Notes: a model not told the origin generated them from the letters alone. DNA of 64,000 nt from Tanypteryx hageni (GCA_028673005.1 CM054112.1:26755124-26819123), one strand, 5' to 3'; counted from the stretch's first letter, positions 1-11,257 are shown. Program-made: numbers and translations.

Positions 1-1114
1 GCGTGGCCAAAGGTCAACGGGGTTGGGAGCCTCTCATTTGTAGCCTTGATCTTTTACTGACTAAGTCGATTTAATGACCATTTTTCTTAGCATGACCAGG
101 ACATTGGCATTAGCAAATTTCCTTATCAAACCCTAAAATGTATAGCACATTCTTACAGAGGAAAACAAGATAATAATGTAAAATAAAAGCTATTTTAAAC
201 AAAGACACATGACAACACCAATATTCACGCACAGGCATGACAAACTATAATTTCTCCACCAAAATGTTTGAAGGCGTTTTTGAGTGTTTCGATATTTACT
301 AGAGATGGTATAGGGATGGTTGGCATGTTTCAATGTAAGGGCCACAGATTACATCCTGGCGTAGGCACAGATGTTTATTACCGTATTTGTTACTGTTTTA
401 TGCTCACGATTTAATAATAATATTTGTTCTTCTGTCGATAACGCAGCATGAAATGAAATGGGAGTGTATATAAATTATATTAAGTCAAGACGGAAATTTC
501 AATTTCAAACATACTTTAAGGATTTATAACAGTCAAATTTCAGACAGTTCGTTGTCTACATGAAAATCGTGGTTTCGATTCCAGAAACGCTTTCTTTCTC
601 AATTTGATTAGCATGGGATGCAGCATATGTTTTATTTGAATTTGAAAATTACGTTGAATCATAATACGAATTCGGGATTTAATTCAAGAACGGGTAAAAG
701 GAATTAAATTTTTTTTTCCAAAGCAAAAATTCAAACACAAGTCGATTTAGCACAAAAAAATTTGTTTTGAGCACTAAAATTCAACGTTTTCTGAAATGAA
801 AAATTTTCATCATTAAGGGCAAACACATTGTTGCTGAATTTACGAAATTATGAAAACCAAATTATATTCACGTTAAAGGAGAGCAATTCTTATTTAGATA
901 AACAACTGTTAGGTTAAGCTGAGCTGTGATAATTAGAATTAAATATTAATGAAAGTAATATTTGATGTATTCATATCGGCACTGTAAAATGATCGACTTA
1001 TTTTTAATCTATAGCATTAGAATTTTTTATTTTATTTTAGCAAAAACTGAAATATAGTTCTTTAGTTATACTCAGTAGAAATTGTAATCCAAAACAAGGC
1101 CTCTTAAGCGGAAA
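1..1114. other. AT-rich non-coding stretch
   Basis: I see no open frame, RNA gene or repeat boundary that I can support here. The sequence is AT-rich with scattered short homopolymers. The LINE remnant on the minus strand ends at about its right edge. Confidence 0.5.
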
Positions 1115-3060
1115 AAACTAATCTAAAGGCTTTCTTCCCAAACTTAAGTTCAGATTCTCTTCTTTGCCCGATATTCGAATGACCTTGGATTTTTCTGTAT
1201 TTATTTCCATATCGTATTTTCTACCTGTTATTACTAGTCTATTTATCATTTTCTGGAGTTCCTCTTCTTTTCTTGATAGAAGTACTCGATCATCCGCGTA
1301 TTTTTACTGTTATTATAATCCTTCCTCCAATTTTGAAATCTCCTGTGCCTTCTAACGCTTCTTGCATTACACATACTCCATATAGGGTCGGCGATAGGCA
1401 GCAGCCCAGTCTTACTCCTCTACAGATATTTACTCTTCATGTGTCCGCATTCTCAAACCTGACCTTTACAACTTGATCCACATATAGATTTCTGATCAGT
1501 CTCCTGTATTTCCAGTCTACACCTATATCCTTTAATATCTTCATCAACATTACCCAATTTTCTCTATTAAAGGCCTTCTGCCAGTCTACGAAACATACGC
1601 AACTATCTTGACTGTACTCTATTGCCCTTTCTGATATGATTCTAACTGCCCCTATAGCGTCTCTAGTTCCTCGTCCTTTTCTGAAACAAAATTGATCTTC
1701 CCCTAGCATTTCTTCTGCCTTTTATTAAGAATCCTAGTGATGATCTTCGAAGTGTGTGACAGAAGGCTTATCGTTCTGTAGTGTTTACACTGCATTGCCT
1801 AAGGATTCTTCTTTAGAGTGATCATTGATACTTCTACAACAGTAAAATACGCGGATAATTAAGTACTTCTAGGAAGAAAGGAAGAAGAACTCCAGAAAAT
1901 GGTAAATAGACTAGTAATAACCGTTATAAAATACGGTATGGAAATAAATACAGAAAAATCCAAGGTCATTCGAATATCGGGCAAAGAAGAAAATTTGAAC
2001 ATAAGTATTGAAGGCAAGCCTTTAGAATAAGTTTCAGATAATAAATACTTTGGAAGCACCATAACAAGAGATGCAAAATGTACGAATGAGATCAGGACTA
2101 GAATAGGAAAAGCAAAAGCGGATATCAGAAGAAAGAAGCTCCTACTTACGGGGAATATAAGGGAAGAAATCCGCAAGAAGTTCATAAAATCCAATGTACG
2201 TAGTATAGCTTTGTATGGGGCAGAAACATGGACGCTAAGGAAAAATGACATCAAATACTTGGAAAGTTTTGAAATGTGGACTTGGAGGAGAATGCTGAAG
2301 ATAAAATGGACAGATACGATGAAAAAAGATGAAGTGCTACGAAGAGTAGCAGAGAAGCGAATGAAATACAGACTATTAGAAAGAGGAAGGCAAACTAGGT
2401 TGGACATTACCTGAGGAGAGAGAGTATGATTAAAGACGTGTTAGAAGGAAAACTAGATGTAAAAAGGGAAAGAGGTAGGAAAATGTTTCAGCTGATAGAC
2501 GATTTGAAAGGGAAAGAGTTGTCGAGATATGAAGAGGACAGCGGAAAATAAGAGTATATGGAGAACCAGGTTTAACCATGAATAATCACGGACCTGTCTA
2601 CCGACAGACTACCTATTATGATGATGATGTTACTTCTAGGAAATCCCGAGGCCACTCTCCCGTGTCGTGAATCTTATTAATTAATTTCTTGATCGCTTTT
2701 AGTTCTTCTGATCCCATGACTTTAAGTACCTCAGCCGGTATTCCATCGCTGCCTGTGGCTTTCCCTTTCTTTAGTTCCACTATCGCTTTTTCTACTTCGC
2801 TCTCCATAATATATGATCCTTAGTTGTCTTCTTCAATGTTTTCCTCATCTTCCAGTTATATTTTTGCCGATCCTGCCTGTTTGCTGTATAGTTCCTCAAT
2901 GTATTCTTCCCATACCTGTGCTACACCCTTTGTTTCTGAGACTATCTTCCCATCCGTATTCATAATTCTTTTACCACGAATTCCAATCGACTTCTTATCT
3001 TCTAATTCCAGTGCCGTAGCGCAGAATTTTGCGTAAATACTGGTAATGTTGGTCTCGGAT
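1115..3060 (-). pseudogene. Broken LINE reverse transcriptase, split by a nested insertion
   Basis: This is the remnant of a non-LTR retrotransposon reverse transcriptase read on the minus strand. From 3060 to 2639 it encodes the start of the RT domain, including KGKATGSDGIPAEVLK and GEWPRDFLEV. After an interruption at 2630-1837 it resumes at 1828 with an ITLKKNP-like block, then HYRTISLLSHTSKIITRIL, FRKGRGTRDAIGAVR and VDWQKAFNRENW (fingers/palm), a CLSPTLYG block, an intact catalytic YADD at about 1290, and ends after KVIRISGKEENL. Stops (for example in the NP-AMQ block) and frameshifts near 1700 and 1437 make it non-functional. The endonuclease domain and the C-terminus are missing. The motifs are those of the LINE RT class common in insects; I do not assign the clade. 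It is the older of two related copies here. Confidence 0.85.
1837..2630 (+). mobile_element. 5'-truncated LINE copy nested in the LINE
   Basis: This is a younger, 5'-truncated LINE copy in the opposite orientation to its host. It starts at the RT catalytic box, here mutated (KYADN then a stop, where the host copy has YADD), and continues with RKEEELQKMVNRLV, KYGMEINTEKSKVIRIS, LYGAETWTLRKND and FEMWTWRRMLKIKWTD to a C-terminal RRES-like tail. It ends in an (ATG)n simple-repeat tail. An 8-bp target duplication, TACTTCTA, flanks it at 1829-1836 and 2631-2638. Removing the copy and one duplication rejoins the host frame as DFLEV-SMITLKKNP. It has one in-frame stop near 2027 and is dead. The overlap with the host copy forms a roughly 165-bp inverted repeat (about 1135-1305 against 1838-2005). 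Confidence 0.85.
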
Positions 3061-3735
3061 TCGGTATAATCTAATACATATAAGCGTTATTTTTGCTGAA
3101 CAAATTCGCGTGCTCAATTTAATATTCTGGTCGAATGCATTTGTAATATTTTATAACGCTAAATTATGAAATTTGTGAACACAAAGAGCATTTTAAAGCT
3201 ATTAAAACCAAGTATTAAATAAATGATTAAATGGAAAGTAGGCATCATAAGTTCCGTTCGGATCATCTTGTTTATTTTACATTTACCTGATGATGATGCT
3301 ATGCATCGAACCTCGGGTCGTGTTTTTCATTAAAACTTTTTGTGGTATAGTACTGTATGTCATTTTTGTAATTTTTAAGATGGAATAACACCAAGTAAAG
3401 GCCAATACAGTGAATATTTTATATTCGTTGTATTGATATTTCACTAAATATTCCTTGGTGTCTATAACGTTTGAACTTTGTTGACTAGTATCGTTCTCAT
3501 AATAATAAAAACAAGAAGTCCAAACCAGGACTAATGCAAGCTGGTTTCCCAAAGTTGACGTCCCGAATTGATTACTTATATTGACAGGAAATGTTTCAGT
3601 ATGTGTAAGTCATTACAAAAGAATTCTCATACCATAAAGACCACTTGTAGGTCATAAACCTCCCTCCGATATCACAATTTTAAGATATTTTAATGTATTA
3701 AAGAAAACATCTCTGCACGGTGGATTTGAGATTTC
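3061..3735. other. AT-rich non-coding stretch
   Basis: No supported gene or repeat. The short open frames here are not protein-like. Confidence 0.45.
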
Positions 3736-3960
3736 CTATGTAAAACAAATAGGGAAAAAACGTTCCTGGAATAGAACCCGGGACTTCAATCTTCGCCAAA
3801 TAAGATATAACCTGGATGTGGGTCCTGGTAGAACGAACCTCATACCAAGTTTCATGAAAATCGGTCCATTGGTGAAAAAGTTGTTAGTAGGGGACACATA
3901 TACACACAGACAGGACCATTTCATAAAGCTATGTCTTTTGGAAACCAGCCTAACAAAACA
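3736..3960. repeat. Dispersed repeat fragment with ATGAAAATCGGTCC motif
   Basis: This segment contains GAACCCGGGACTTC followed about 80 bp later by TTTCATGAAAATCGGTCCAT and a run of ACACAGACAGGA. The same arrangement (a GAATCNGTTCAGCC-type phrase, a GTTATAAG-like phrase, then CAGACAGACAG) recurs at 10330-10408. Phrases of this type are common at the 3' end of dispersed repeats in insects. The superfamily is not assigned. The 76-residue open frame crossing it is a by-product. Confidence 0.5.
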
Positions 3961-4075
3961 ACCCATAAGTTATAACAGAAAAAATTAATTTAAACATATC
4001 ATAATATTTAGAAAATAAAATAAATTTGCAATTATAGCAACAATATTTGAAGTAATTACGGTGATGAAAGGGTGA

Positions 4076-4076
<1 letters not shown>

Positions 4077-4127
<51 letters not shown>
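4077..4127. repeat. (TA)n microsatellite
   Basis: Uninterrupted TA dinucleotide run of about 25 units. It forms the left border of the short repeat copy at 4128-4323. Confidence 0.98.
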
Positions 4128-4320
4128 CTTTACGTTACTCTTTCACTGAAGAAGGGCATAGGCCCGATAAGCTTGCGTGTGTTTTTGTGTTCGTGTGTTT
4201 TACGTGTCTCTTCGACGCCCCCAGCAGCCTGCCAGCTTGGTCCTCAACTTGGTGAGTGTCCGCTGGGCTTCCCTCAACACCTTGTTGCCACCCTCATCAC
4301 TACCTTTTCTTTTCCTTTAG

Positions 4321-4323
<3 letters not shown>
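4128..4323 (+). mobile_element. TA-flanked short repeat, copy 1, with hammerhead-like core
   Basis: About 196 bp between two (TA)n runs. It shares with 23130-23291 and the 9.4-9.9 kb copies the phrases TGTCTCTTCGAC, CCAGCAGC, TTGGTGAGTGTCC, CAACACCTTGTTG and TTCTTTTCCTTTAG. At 4146-4169 it carries CTGAAGA, an extra A, a GGGC/GCCC stem with a 4-base loop, then GATA. This is close to a hammerhead ribozyme core (CUGANGA, helix II, GAAA). Positions 4065-4073 and 4137-4145 can pair over 9 bp around the (TA)n run, directly 5' of the core. There is no coding capacity. The mobile family is unassigned; a Penelope-like or SINE-like origin is possible. Confidence 0.65.

Positions 4324-4359
<36 letters not shown>
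4324..4359. repeat. (TA)n microsatellite
   Basis: TA run bordering the right side of the short repeat copy at 4128-4323. Confidence 0.97.
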
Positions 4360-4361
<2 letters not shown>

Positions 4362-7300
4362 TATATATGTATTATCTAGCTGTTTCGAGGTTTCGTTCCA
4401 ATGAAATTTAAGACACCACTATACATTTATGATAAGGTATGCAAAGAATTGAGGTAGTGACGGGTATGAATTCATTGGAGAGAAGAAAAGGTAGACTTAA
4501 ACTAAATTAACACTGTCCCCATGCTTTTGACGGGTAATTACTCTAATTAATAAATAATTAGACGTTTGTCCATTGCAGCTCTGCTTGCAAGAAAGAATGA
4601 AAGTTGGGAAATAAACGTTTTTACCAAAATTATTCGAGAGTACTCTTTTGTTTACATCGGTTGGAAAAAACATTTTTCTCTCCTTAGATCTTACATAATC
4701 TGTAAGGTATCGATTCAAAATTTTCTATGGATAGAGGACAATATTTGCCACAAATTCCCGTTTTTCTGACAGCAAACGAATTTTAAGTCAATTCGGCACG
4801 GATTCCAATGATCGCTTTGATAAAAATATTCTCAGTTCTTTCAGCCGTACAACTGTTTAAGTCTCAAGTTTGTATCTTAATTCTAACTACTTAAAAAAAA
4901 TGATACACACATAAATGGAGACAAAAACAATTTCCAATATAAAAACTTTTACTCGACATTTCAAGGTTATCCGATTTATTCCTAAAGCTTTCACGTATAT
5001 ATCTACCAGGTTTTCATTTCTCGCCTATTATGGATCTACCCTTTCCACACCAGTGTGAAGTACGCAAGCATGCAGTTACACTACAAAATTAATATATAGG
5101 ATAAACGAAAGTTTTAAGATTTTGTTCCGCGAAAAAATCATGACAATCTTTTGGAATTCATCTTTCAAATGATTTAAGAAAGTTTGTTAATATACTTCTT
5201 AAGATAATGACCACTCTTGACTTATCAGTCGGAATTTTGCGTTAAATATACGTCATTATCGCACTGAAATCCGTGGATTCAGTCGCGGTCCTTTGAGAAA
5301 GTAATCACAGTGCTCTTTAAAGCGAAAATGATTTGCATGAGTAAGCGGGTTACGCCCACCAACCTCACCCGCCTTCTTCCCATTATGTTTTCGCCTCTGG
5401 GAGAAAGCGATCCTCTGAAAACGGACTTTTATACGCTTTCTTTAATCTTGTTCTCACGGTGCTTTCGACCTACAAATAATTTTAACCTCAAATTGGATAG
5501 GACATGTCATGACTATCAAGTAGTAATTTTTCCCAAGATGAATCCACGCATGAATTCGCTCCTTCTTAATAGGTCTTCGTCGCAAGTGATGACGTCTTTC
5601 GGTGAATCGCTCTCAATCAAGCTCGATCTGTCCTGGAACCTTTTCCACCTGCGTCCTCTGTTGCAAAAGTTTTCGAATTAGATAGCACAGTTCACCGAAG
5701 AATCGCAAAACATTCAATACTGCCATCAACGGAAGGTTGCCATTGACATTTAGCACTTTTAATTATATTAAAAATGCCCTCGTCTCGATAAAAATTGAAT
5801 TATGAAATCTTCATAAATAAAATAGGCGTTTTATAAAAATTTAGATGCAACAAAAAGGTTATTTGCGTAGATGAAATGTAATTAATGAACCAAACCAAAT
5901 AAAAATCTCTTTTTTACCGGACCGTGGATATAAAAGCTTGAAAAGCTATGATTCATTACCCCCGTTTCTTAGGAACTTTTTCAATTTAACTAAGTCGAGC
6001 TTGAAAACATATTTTTGAAACCACAATAACTCTTAATAAAAAGGCCATTAAAAACCTTTTAGTGGAGCGCACTTTTTTATTTCTCCCTTAAAATAAAAAA
6101 TAAGTTAATATTTTTTAGAAAATCTAAACGTAGGTACATACCATTTGAAATGTTGGGTGAGAATGTTTGCTTTTAGCAGATATAAGCCACCTTTTATACG
6201 AAAATAATTACATATTCAGACGAACATTTTAACTTTTTTGATATCTATAAACTTACATAACATTTAAAATTTCTAAAGAAATTTTATTGGGATTTTGTAA
6301 TTATTATATTTTTAAAAGGTTTCTCTCGTCCGTAAATAACATGATTCACATTTCAGCTTGAAAACAATTTAATTCGCGCAATGTGAGACAATTTAAAGGA
6401 AAAAAATCAATAAACGATCTTTAATTTCATATACCCATATATAAATCAAAAGATTTTCCATAATTTCAATTTTATTCAACTCGGACAATATTTTTTCAAG
6501 AACTATATTGCTGTGAGTTAATATTAAAGATATTACATGCCCACTAAGTGTAGTTATAAAATTCAGATTAATATTTTTAAATGGAACCAGATAAAAATGC
6601 ACACATGCCTCCAATAATGAAATTAAAAATAGTTCTTCAATCCTTTCTATTAATTAGAAATCTTCTACAGTTAAAAAAGTATAAGTACACTCTTTAAAAA
6701 AATAGCGCAACAATTTTTAAGTCGAGTAGTTTGCAGAGAATGCCAGCTGAAGACGTAACTATATAACGGCAAATGTCATTCGATTAAAAAAAAACGGAAA
6801 GTTCAGGCAAAACTCGGGGCGTAATCGAGACCGGGTTGAGCAGAGAGTGTCTCCATCTATGCTTTCTCTCCGTACGAATTTCCATCTCGGATCACGTTCG
6901 GTAGAGAGAAGACAGCTGCTGTGAATGAGGTGACCGCAATCTCCCCCAACTCCCCAACCCCTCCCTTACATTGTCCTACCCTTCCTCATTCCCTTCCATC
7001 CCTCCCCTCATTCCGAATCACCCTTTCTCGCGCCGCGTCCAATCAACTCGATCCTGAGACCATTACTTCTGTTGCATCATCATCATCTGCCCTCTTCGTC
7101 TTCTTTCCCCTCCTCCTCCCCTCCGTCTACGAACATCGCAAAAACACGTGCGAATCATTAAGCGAATTTAATCCTCCCGTTTTTAAATCGCCCATCTTTC
7201 TCTCCTTCGAGATGGTCGTTTAGAAATAGTTGTCTTCCCTCTGGGGCGGGTGCGTTTCATCTTTAGTCTCTATCCAAACCATTTGAACGTTCGATCGGTT

Positions 7301-7852
7301 ACCGAAAGCTTTATGTTAATTGAAAAATAAATCGAAAGGTCGTTATTTTTGGATCAGGCGATAGGGCATTATTTACACCGACGCACGGGCACTTTCTAAA
7401 AGAGTGGGATATGGAAAAGGGAAGATTACAAACGAAAAAACTTAAACCTCTTCAGGGAAAACAATAATGGCAATTTATAACAAAACATTAAATTGCTTTG
7501 GTTTTTGAAGACCTAGCAAGAAAAAATCCATAGACATGTTACCTTACCGTCCGTTGAAATTTCCAACTTTTCTGCTGCTGAATAATTGAAGTTCATGGCC
7601 ACATATGCGCCAGCCTCCATGAAGAAGGTAATGGAATAAATAAAATGCCACCAGTCGCCCGAAATGGCGATCGACTGAAAACGAGATGATGGCCTTTAAA
7701 TGCAATAAGACCTGTTAAGTATAGTGATCGACGAGTAAGTTTGCAATCATAGTCTCCATTTCGTTTTCAATACAACGAGAAGTAACTACTAATATTACAA
7801 AATCGGAAAAATTACAGAAACTTTCCACAAAACAAGCTTTGTATTCTCCTTG
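4360..7852. other. Non-coding stretch, probably intronic or intergenic
   Basis: AT-rich with no recognisable gene. A 123-codon open frame at 5310-5681 (+) has no domain, no splice context and no family resemblance that I can see, so I do not call it. A GC-richer patch at 6780-6930 precedes the pyrimidine tract at 6925-7135. Confidence 0.45.
6925..7135. repeat. Pyrimidine-rich tract
   Basis: C/T-rich on the plus strand (CCC/TCCC runs), with a short (CAT)n run at about 7077-7090. It is the first of a series of homopurine/homopyrimidine tracts spread over the window. Confidence 0.6.
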
Positions 7853-9384
7853 GTTATAAGTAGGCTTGGTAGGATTCGATTTAAATGTAAAAACGTCGAT
7901 AAACGTCGATTTTTTAAAATTTCAAGATCGACAGAAATGAATGGTCGTCGATAAGCGTAGATTTTCCAAAAAGATGGAAAAGTATGCGTCCAAAAACCTA
8001 CTCTGAATTATAATGTTTAAGTCGTTGCTGTTTACTTTTTTGCAGTATTATTTTCTGCCTACGATTTCGTTCCTTTTCTGGGCTTGCATTAACAGTGGGA
8101 CTGAAAGAAGGGCATTTTCTTACACTTACATCTTTACGAAAAGCTCACGCTTCTACTCTGGAAAATCAGGTAACCGCAAGGCCCTAGGGTAGTTTTGAGA
8201 ACACGTGTTTCTTAGCCCTTTTGAGGTTTTTGAGATTATATTTGACGACCTAATCGTGGGATATTCCACGAGCTTTTCTATACATATAAGGTCATGGATA
8301 TGCCCTGCTGAGAATGCCTCTATCCCTGTTAAACAAGGTTCGGAAAAAAAGGAATTTCGGTGGTCGCTTTCTATCCTTTCCACTCATCAACCCCGTGGAG
8401 TATTCCGGAAACAAATGTCTCTCGATCCTTTCTTGGGTTTTTCCTATAGATGACCTTGTGGTATGCACTTTCACGCGTTCTACCAATGCACAATCCAATC
8501 TTTTGGCAGTCTTTTTCTTAAAGTTATTCAGGAAGGATAGTTCCTCTCTCGTGCTTTTGGCTACTTCGTCTTCTGCTACAGGTTAGTAAATTTAAATTTA
8601 TATATAATGGTTTTAAAAAGATGCACATACATTAGCAATCGTTACTAAAATTGAAGAGGGATTAAATATTAATATTTATTTGGTATTTGTTGCATAATAT
8701 TTTACCGATTGTAAAAACACATTTTAATCAAGATTTCAGGTAAGACTGTTGATTGAGCGCTCAATAATAAAGTTTAATTTTTCTCACTATATATTTTATG
8801 TTAAATAAAGAGAATATGTAGTGAGGTGATGAAATATGTCAAATGATACAAAGTATTAGATAGTTCTTTTATGACGTCTAAAATATTATTGTGATAATTA
8901 TATCGTTAATGTTTTTTCCTTAATTGGCATCAACGAATGCCTAAAAGCATTTACGCTGAACTCGCTATTTTTTAATATTCCTCGGCAAATGCAGCATTAT
9001 ATTGCTCGGATTTCATAAATTAATCGTTTTGTAGTTTTCACATTCGTGATATAATATATTTGTCAACGACGCGATAAGAGATTAAAAATATTTCAGTTTC
9101 AGTGTGTTAAAACGACAATAATATTTTGGTGACCGACATGCAAGGCGCTAATTTGGTTTAATCATAAAGATTCAGTTAGTAAAAGTCGTGAATTAACTAT
9201 TAATATATGTTTTCGCATATAGGTTGGTTGTCGATATAATCACGTTTGGCAAAATTTGTAAGGAAAGGAGTGAAAATACAAAAACAAGAAATATCGTTTT
9301 GTGTTCGTACAATGAACTTTTTCTGCACTAGCTATTTCTTATTGCTTAAAGAGGTAAGCTTTCGAGTGAAAATATTCTTATACA

Positions 9385-9423
9385 AATAAATAAATAAATA
9401 TAAATATATATATATATATATAT
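9385..9423. repeat. (AAAT)n/(TA)n microsatellite
   Basis: AAAT units merging into a TA run, directly left of the short repeat copy at 9424-9536. Confidence 0.9.
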
Positions 9424-9530
9424 GGCAACAAGTTGTTGGGATAAGGAAGCACTCACCAATAAGATGACTTCAGGTTGGCGAGCTGCTGGGGATGTCGAAG
9501 TGACGCACATAAAATGGAACACATTTTACG

Positions 9531-9536
<6 letters not shown>
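9424..9536 (-). mobile_element. TA-flanked short repeat, copy 2, partial
   Basis: On the minus strand this carries the family phrases CTTCGACATCCCCAGCAGC, TTGGTGAGTGCTTCC and CAACAACTTGTTGCC, again between two TA runs. The hammerhead-like core is missing. Its 3' part is replaced by a small local palindrome around AAAATG/CATTTT at about 9510-9530. Confidence 0.65.

Positions 9537-9599
<63 letters not shown>
9537..9599. repeat. (TA)n microsatellite
   Basis: TA run of about 31 units separating two copies of the short repeat family. Confidence 0.98.
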
Positions 9600-9600
<1 letters not shown>

Positions 9601-9940
9601 CAGCTTACGGAAAAGGAAAGGTAAAATGGATGTCAGCAAGGTGTTGGGATGAGGAAACCCAGTGAACACTCACCAATCAGACGACTTCAGGTTGGCGAGG
9701 CCCCGGGGATGTCAAGGCGACACACGTAAAAGAACACTAAAACACAGAAACATCACAAACATAGAAGCTTTCGGAAATGATGAAGGAATAATTCCGAAAG
9801 CTTCTACGTTTGTGATGTTTCTGTGTTTTAGTGTTCTTTTACGTGTGTCGCTTCGACATCCCCGGGACCTCGCCAACCTGAAGTCGTCTGATTGGTGAGT
9901 GTTCACTGGGTTTCCTCATCCCAACACCTTGTTGACATCC
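9600..9940. mobile_element. Palindromic copy of the TA-flanked short repeat
   Basis: Two near-identical arms, 9628-9775 (family on the minus strand) and 9792-9940 (plus strand), form an almost perfect inverted repeat of about 148 bp per arm around a 16-bp centre. Only a few arm mismatches are visible, for example CATAGAAG against CTACG near the centre. The plus-strand arm starts inside a hammerhead-like core: ATGATGA at 9777-9783, an extra A, GGAA (9785-9788) and TTCC (9792-9795) stems around a TAA loop, then GAAA at 9796-9799. The left 28 bp (9600-9627, CCTTTCCTTTTCCGTAAG on the minus strand) match the 3' end of copy 4 at about 23274-23291. Transcription would give a long hairpin RNA. Confidence 0.8.
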
Positions 9941-9991
<51 letters not shown>

Positions 9992-10007
9992 TGCGTGTGT
10001 GTGTGTG
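9941..10007. repeat. (AT)n-(GT)n compound microsatellite
   Basis: Five AT units followed by a long GT run with a few GC substitutions. Confidence 0.97.
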
Positions 10008-10408
10008 ACCCGGCGTTGCCCGGGTGCGATTCGGGATTGAACAAACTTATACACCCTCACACCGCCCGCGCGCTCGGCGCACGCTCTCGCGGCCGACGTT
10101 GCAACTTATATACCCTCACCGCCCGCGCGTTGCTTCTAAAAATTATCTACAGAGAAGTATTTTGTTCCGTAAAAGGGTTCTTGATAAAATGTCATAAATT
10201 TCGATCAGACAGTACATTTATGTTTTTATACGTGAAACGTATTTACACTATAGGTAAAAACGTTATTTGCCTTAAACACGATGTATATTGTATTTTTTTT
10301 ACGTAAACCTGTTCGTTGTAATGCTGAACAAATTGGTGAAAGAATGGTGCGAATCAGTTCAGCCATTCTCGAGTTATAAGGGAACATAGTTACAGACAGA
10401 CAGAAACG
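10008..10408 (+). repeat. Dispersed repeat, hairpin start and CAGACAGACAG end
   Basis: It begins with a short hairpin, ACCCGG-cgttg-CCGGGT-like, at 10008-10025. It ends with AGTTCAGCCATTCTCGAGTT, then TATAAGGG and CAGACAGACAGAAAC at about 10356-10408. It contains a local direct duplication of an AACTTATA(C/T)ACCCTCAC...CCGCCCGCGCG phrase about 65 bp apart, which is much more GC-rich than its surroundings. It has no convincing coding capacity. I regard it as a non-autonomous element of unknown class. Confidence 0.5.
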
Positions 10409-10561
10409 GATTTCTCACCAGGGCTGTGCTGCGCGAGATTGGAGGGGGTTAAGAGTGGTATCCAAACCTACTTTGGGGCCTGCCCCGTCGCCTAAAAAAA
10501 CATTGATTAAAATCGGTTGGTTTTTTCCGGAGATATTTTGGTTAGAAGGGGTTTTCGATTT

Positions 10562-10566
<5 letters not shown>
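10409..10566 (+). repeat. Dispersed repeat fragment
   Basis: This holds TTAAAATCGGTTGGTTTTTT followed by CCGGAGATATTTTGG. Phrases of this type recur at the 3' ends of insect dispersed repeats. It sits between the repeat at 10008-10408 and a compound microsatellite. The boundaries are uncertain. Confidence 0.35.
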
Positions 10567-10568
<2 letters not shown>

Positions 10569-10628
<60 letters not shown>

Positions 10629-10702
10629 CTGTGCATGCGCGCGTGCGTGTGTGCGCGTGCGTGTGTGCGCGTGCGTGCGTGTGTGTGTGTGCGCGCACGT
10701 GT
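10569..10702. repeat. (AT)n-(GT/GC)n compound microsatellite
   Basis: An AT run to about 10600, then GT and mixed GTGCGC units. It is alternating purine-pyrimidine throughout, so it could adopt Z-DNA. Confidence 0.95.
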
Positions 10703-11074
10703 AAACACAATACGTCGCATTAACACGCTGTGTGCCGGATTAGATTCCCGTACTCCACTCAGTTCCTGGACATTTTTCATAAATCCAAAAGAAAAAGCAC
10801 GCGAAATCTCGTGGCCGGCTCAAATGTGGTGATTTTCTTGGTTAAAAGTCACGATTTAATAAGTAAAAGATTAAATTAACGATTTAAATATACTACTTTG
10901 TATACTTTGTATCGTGTACTTTTTTACTGTAAGTAAAAGATAAGACAATATTTTAATAAATTCGTTATTTAGTGTTTTCTTAAATATTAACATTTAAAAA
11001 TTTAAGAATTTCGAAATAAAAGGTAAATTCAAATCATCGAATTGTTAAGGCCGATAACTGCCAGCCATATATGT

Positions 11075-11197
11075 AAGTAGTAATTTAAGCGTCGATATTA
11101 GTTGAAAATATCTCGGGAAAATAAACGTCGGTTTTCAACAAAATAAAGGTAGAATTTTACCAAGTAGTAATTTGAAGCGTCGATATTGGTCGAAAAT
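11075..11197. repeat. Subterminal direct repeat in the hAT element
   Basis: The phrase AAGTAGTAATTT(G)AAGCGTCGATATT(A/G)GT(T/C)GAAAATA occurs twice with an 87-bp period, at 11075-11110 and 11162-11197. Both copies hold the CGTCGATA box also found near the left end. Confidence 0.8.
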
Positions 11198-11257
11198 AAA
11201 CCGATTTTAATCGTAGATTTAAAAAAATAAACGAATCCTACCAAGCCTAGTTAGAAG

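Larger units (their letters stand above)
7861..11249. mobile_element. 3.4-kb hAT-type DNA transposon with nested repeats
   Basis: The ends are an 18-bp perfect inverted repeat: TAGGCTTGGTAGGATTCG at 7861-7878 and its reverse complement at 11232-11249. An 8-bp duplication flanks it, GTTATAAG at 7853-7860 and GTTAGAAG at 11250-11257 (7 of 8 match), with T at position 2 and A at position 7 as in hAT target sites. CGTCGAT-type boxes recur just inside both ends (7895-7960 and 11090-11200), as expected of transposase-binding subterminal repeats. No transposase domain is recognisable. A minus-strand open stretch at about 8590-8290 (containing ERVKVHTTRSSIGKTQERIE) could be a remnant, but I cannot place it. 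Later insertions fill 9385-10830. Confidence 0.8.

Noticed and set aside
4141..4180. Canonical active hammerhead ribozyme
   Set aside because: GATA replaces GAAA, an extra A separates CUGANGA from helix II, and no NUH cleavage site is identifiable. Kept only as a hammerhead-like finding.
5310..5681. 123-codon protein
   Set aside because: No domain, no splice or promoter context, composition like the surrounding intronic DNA.
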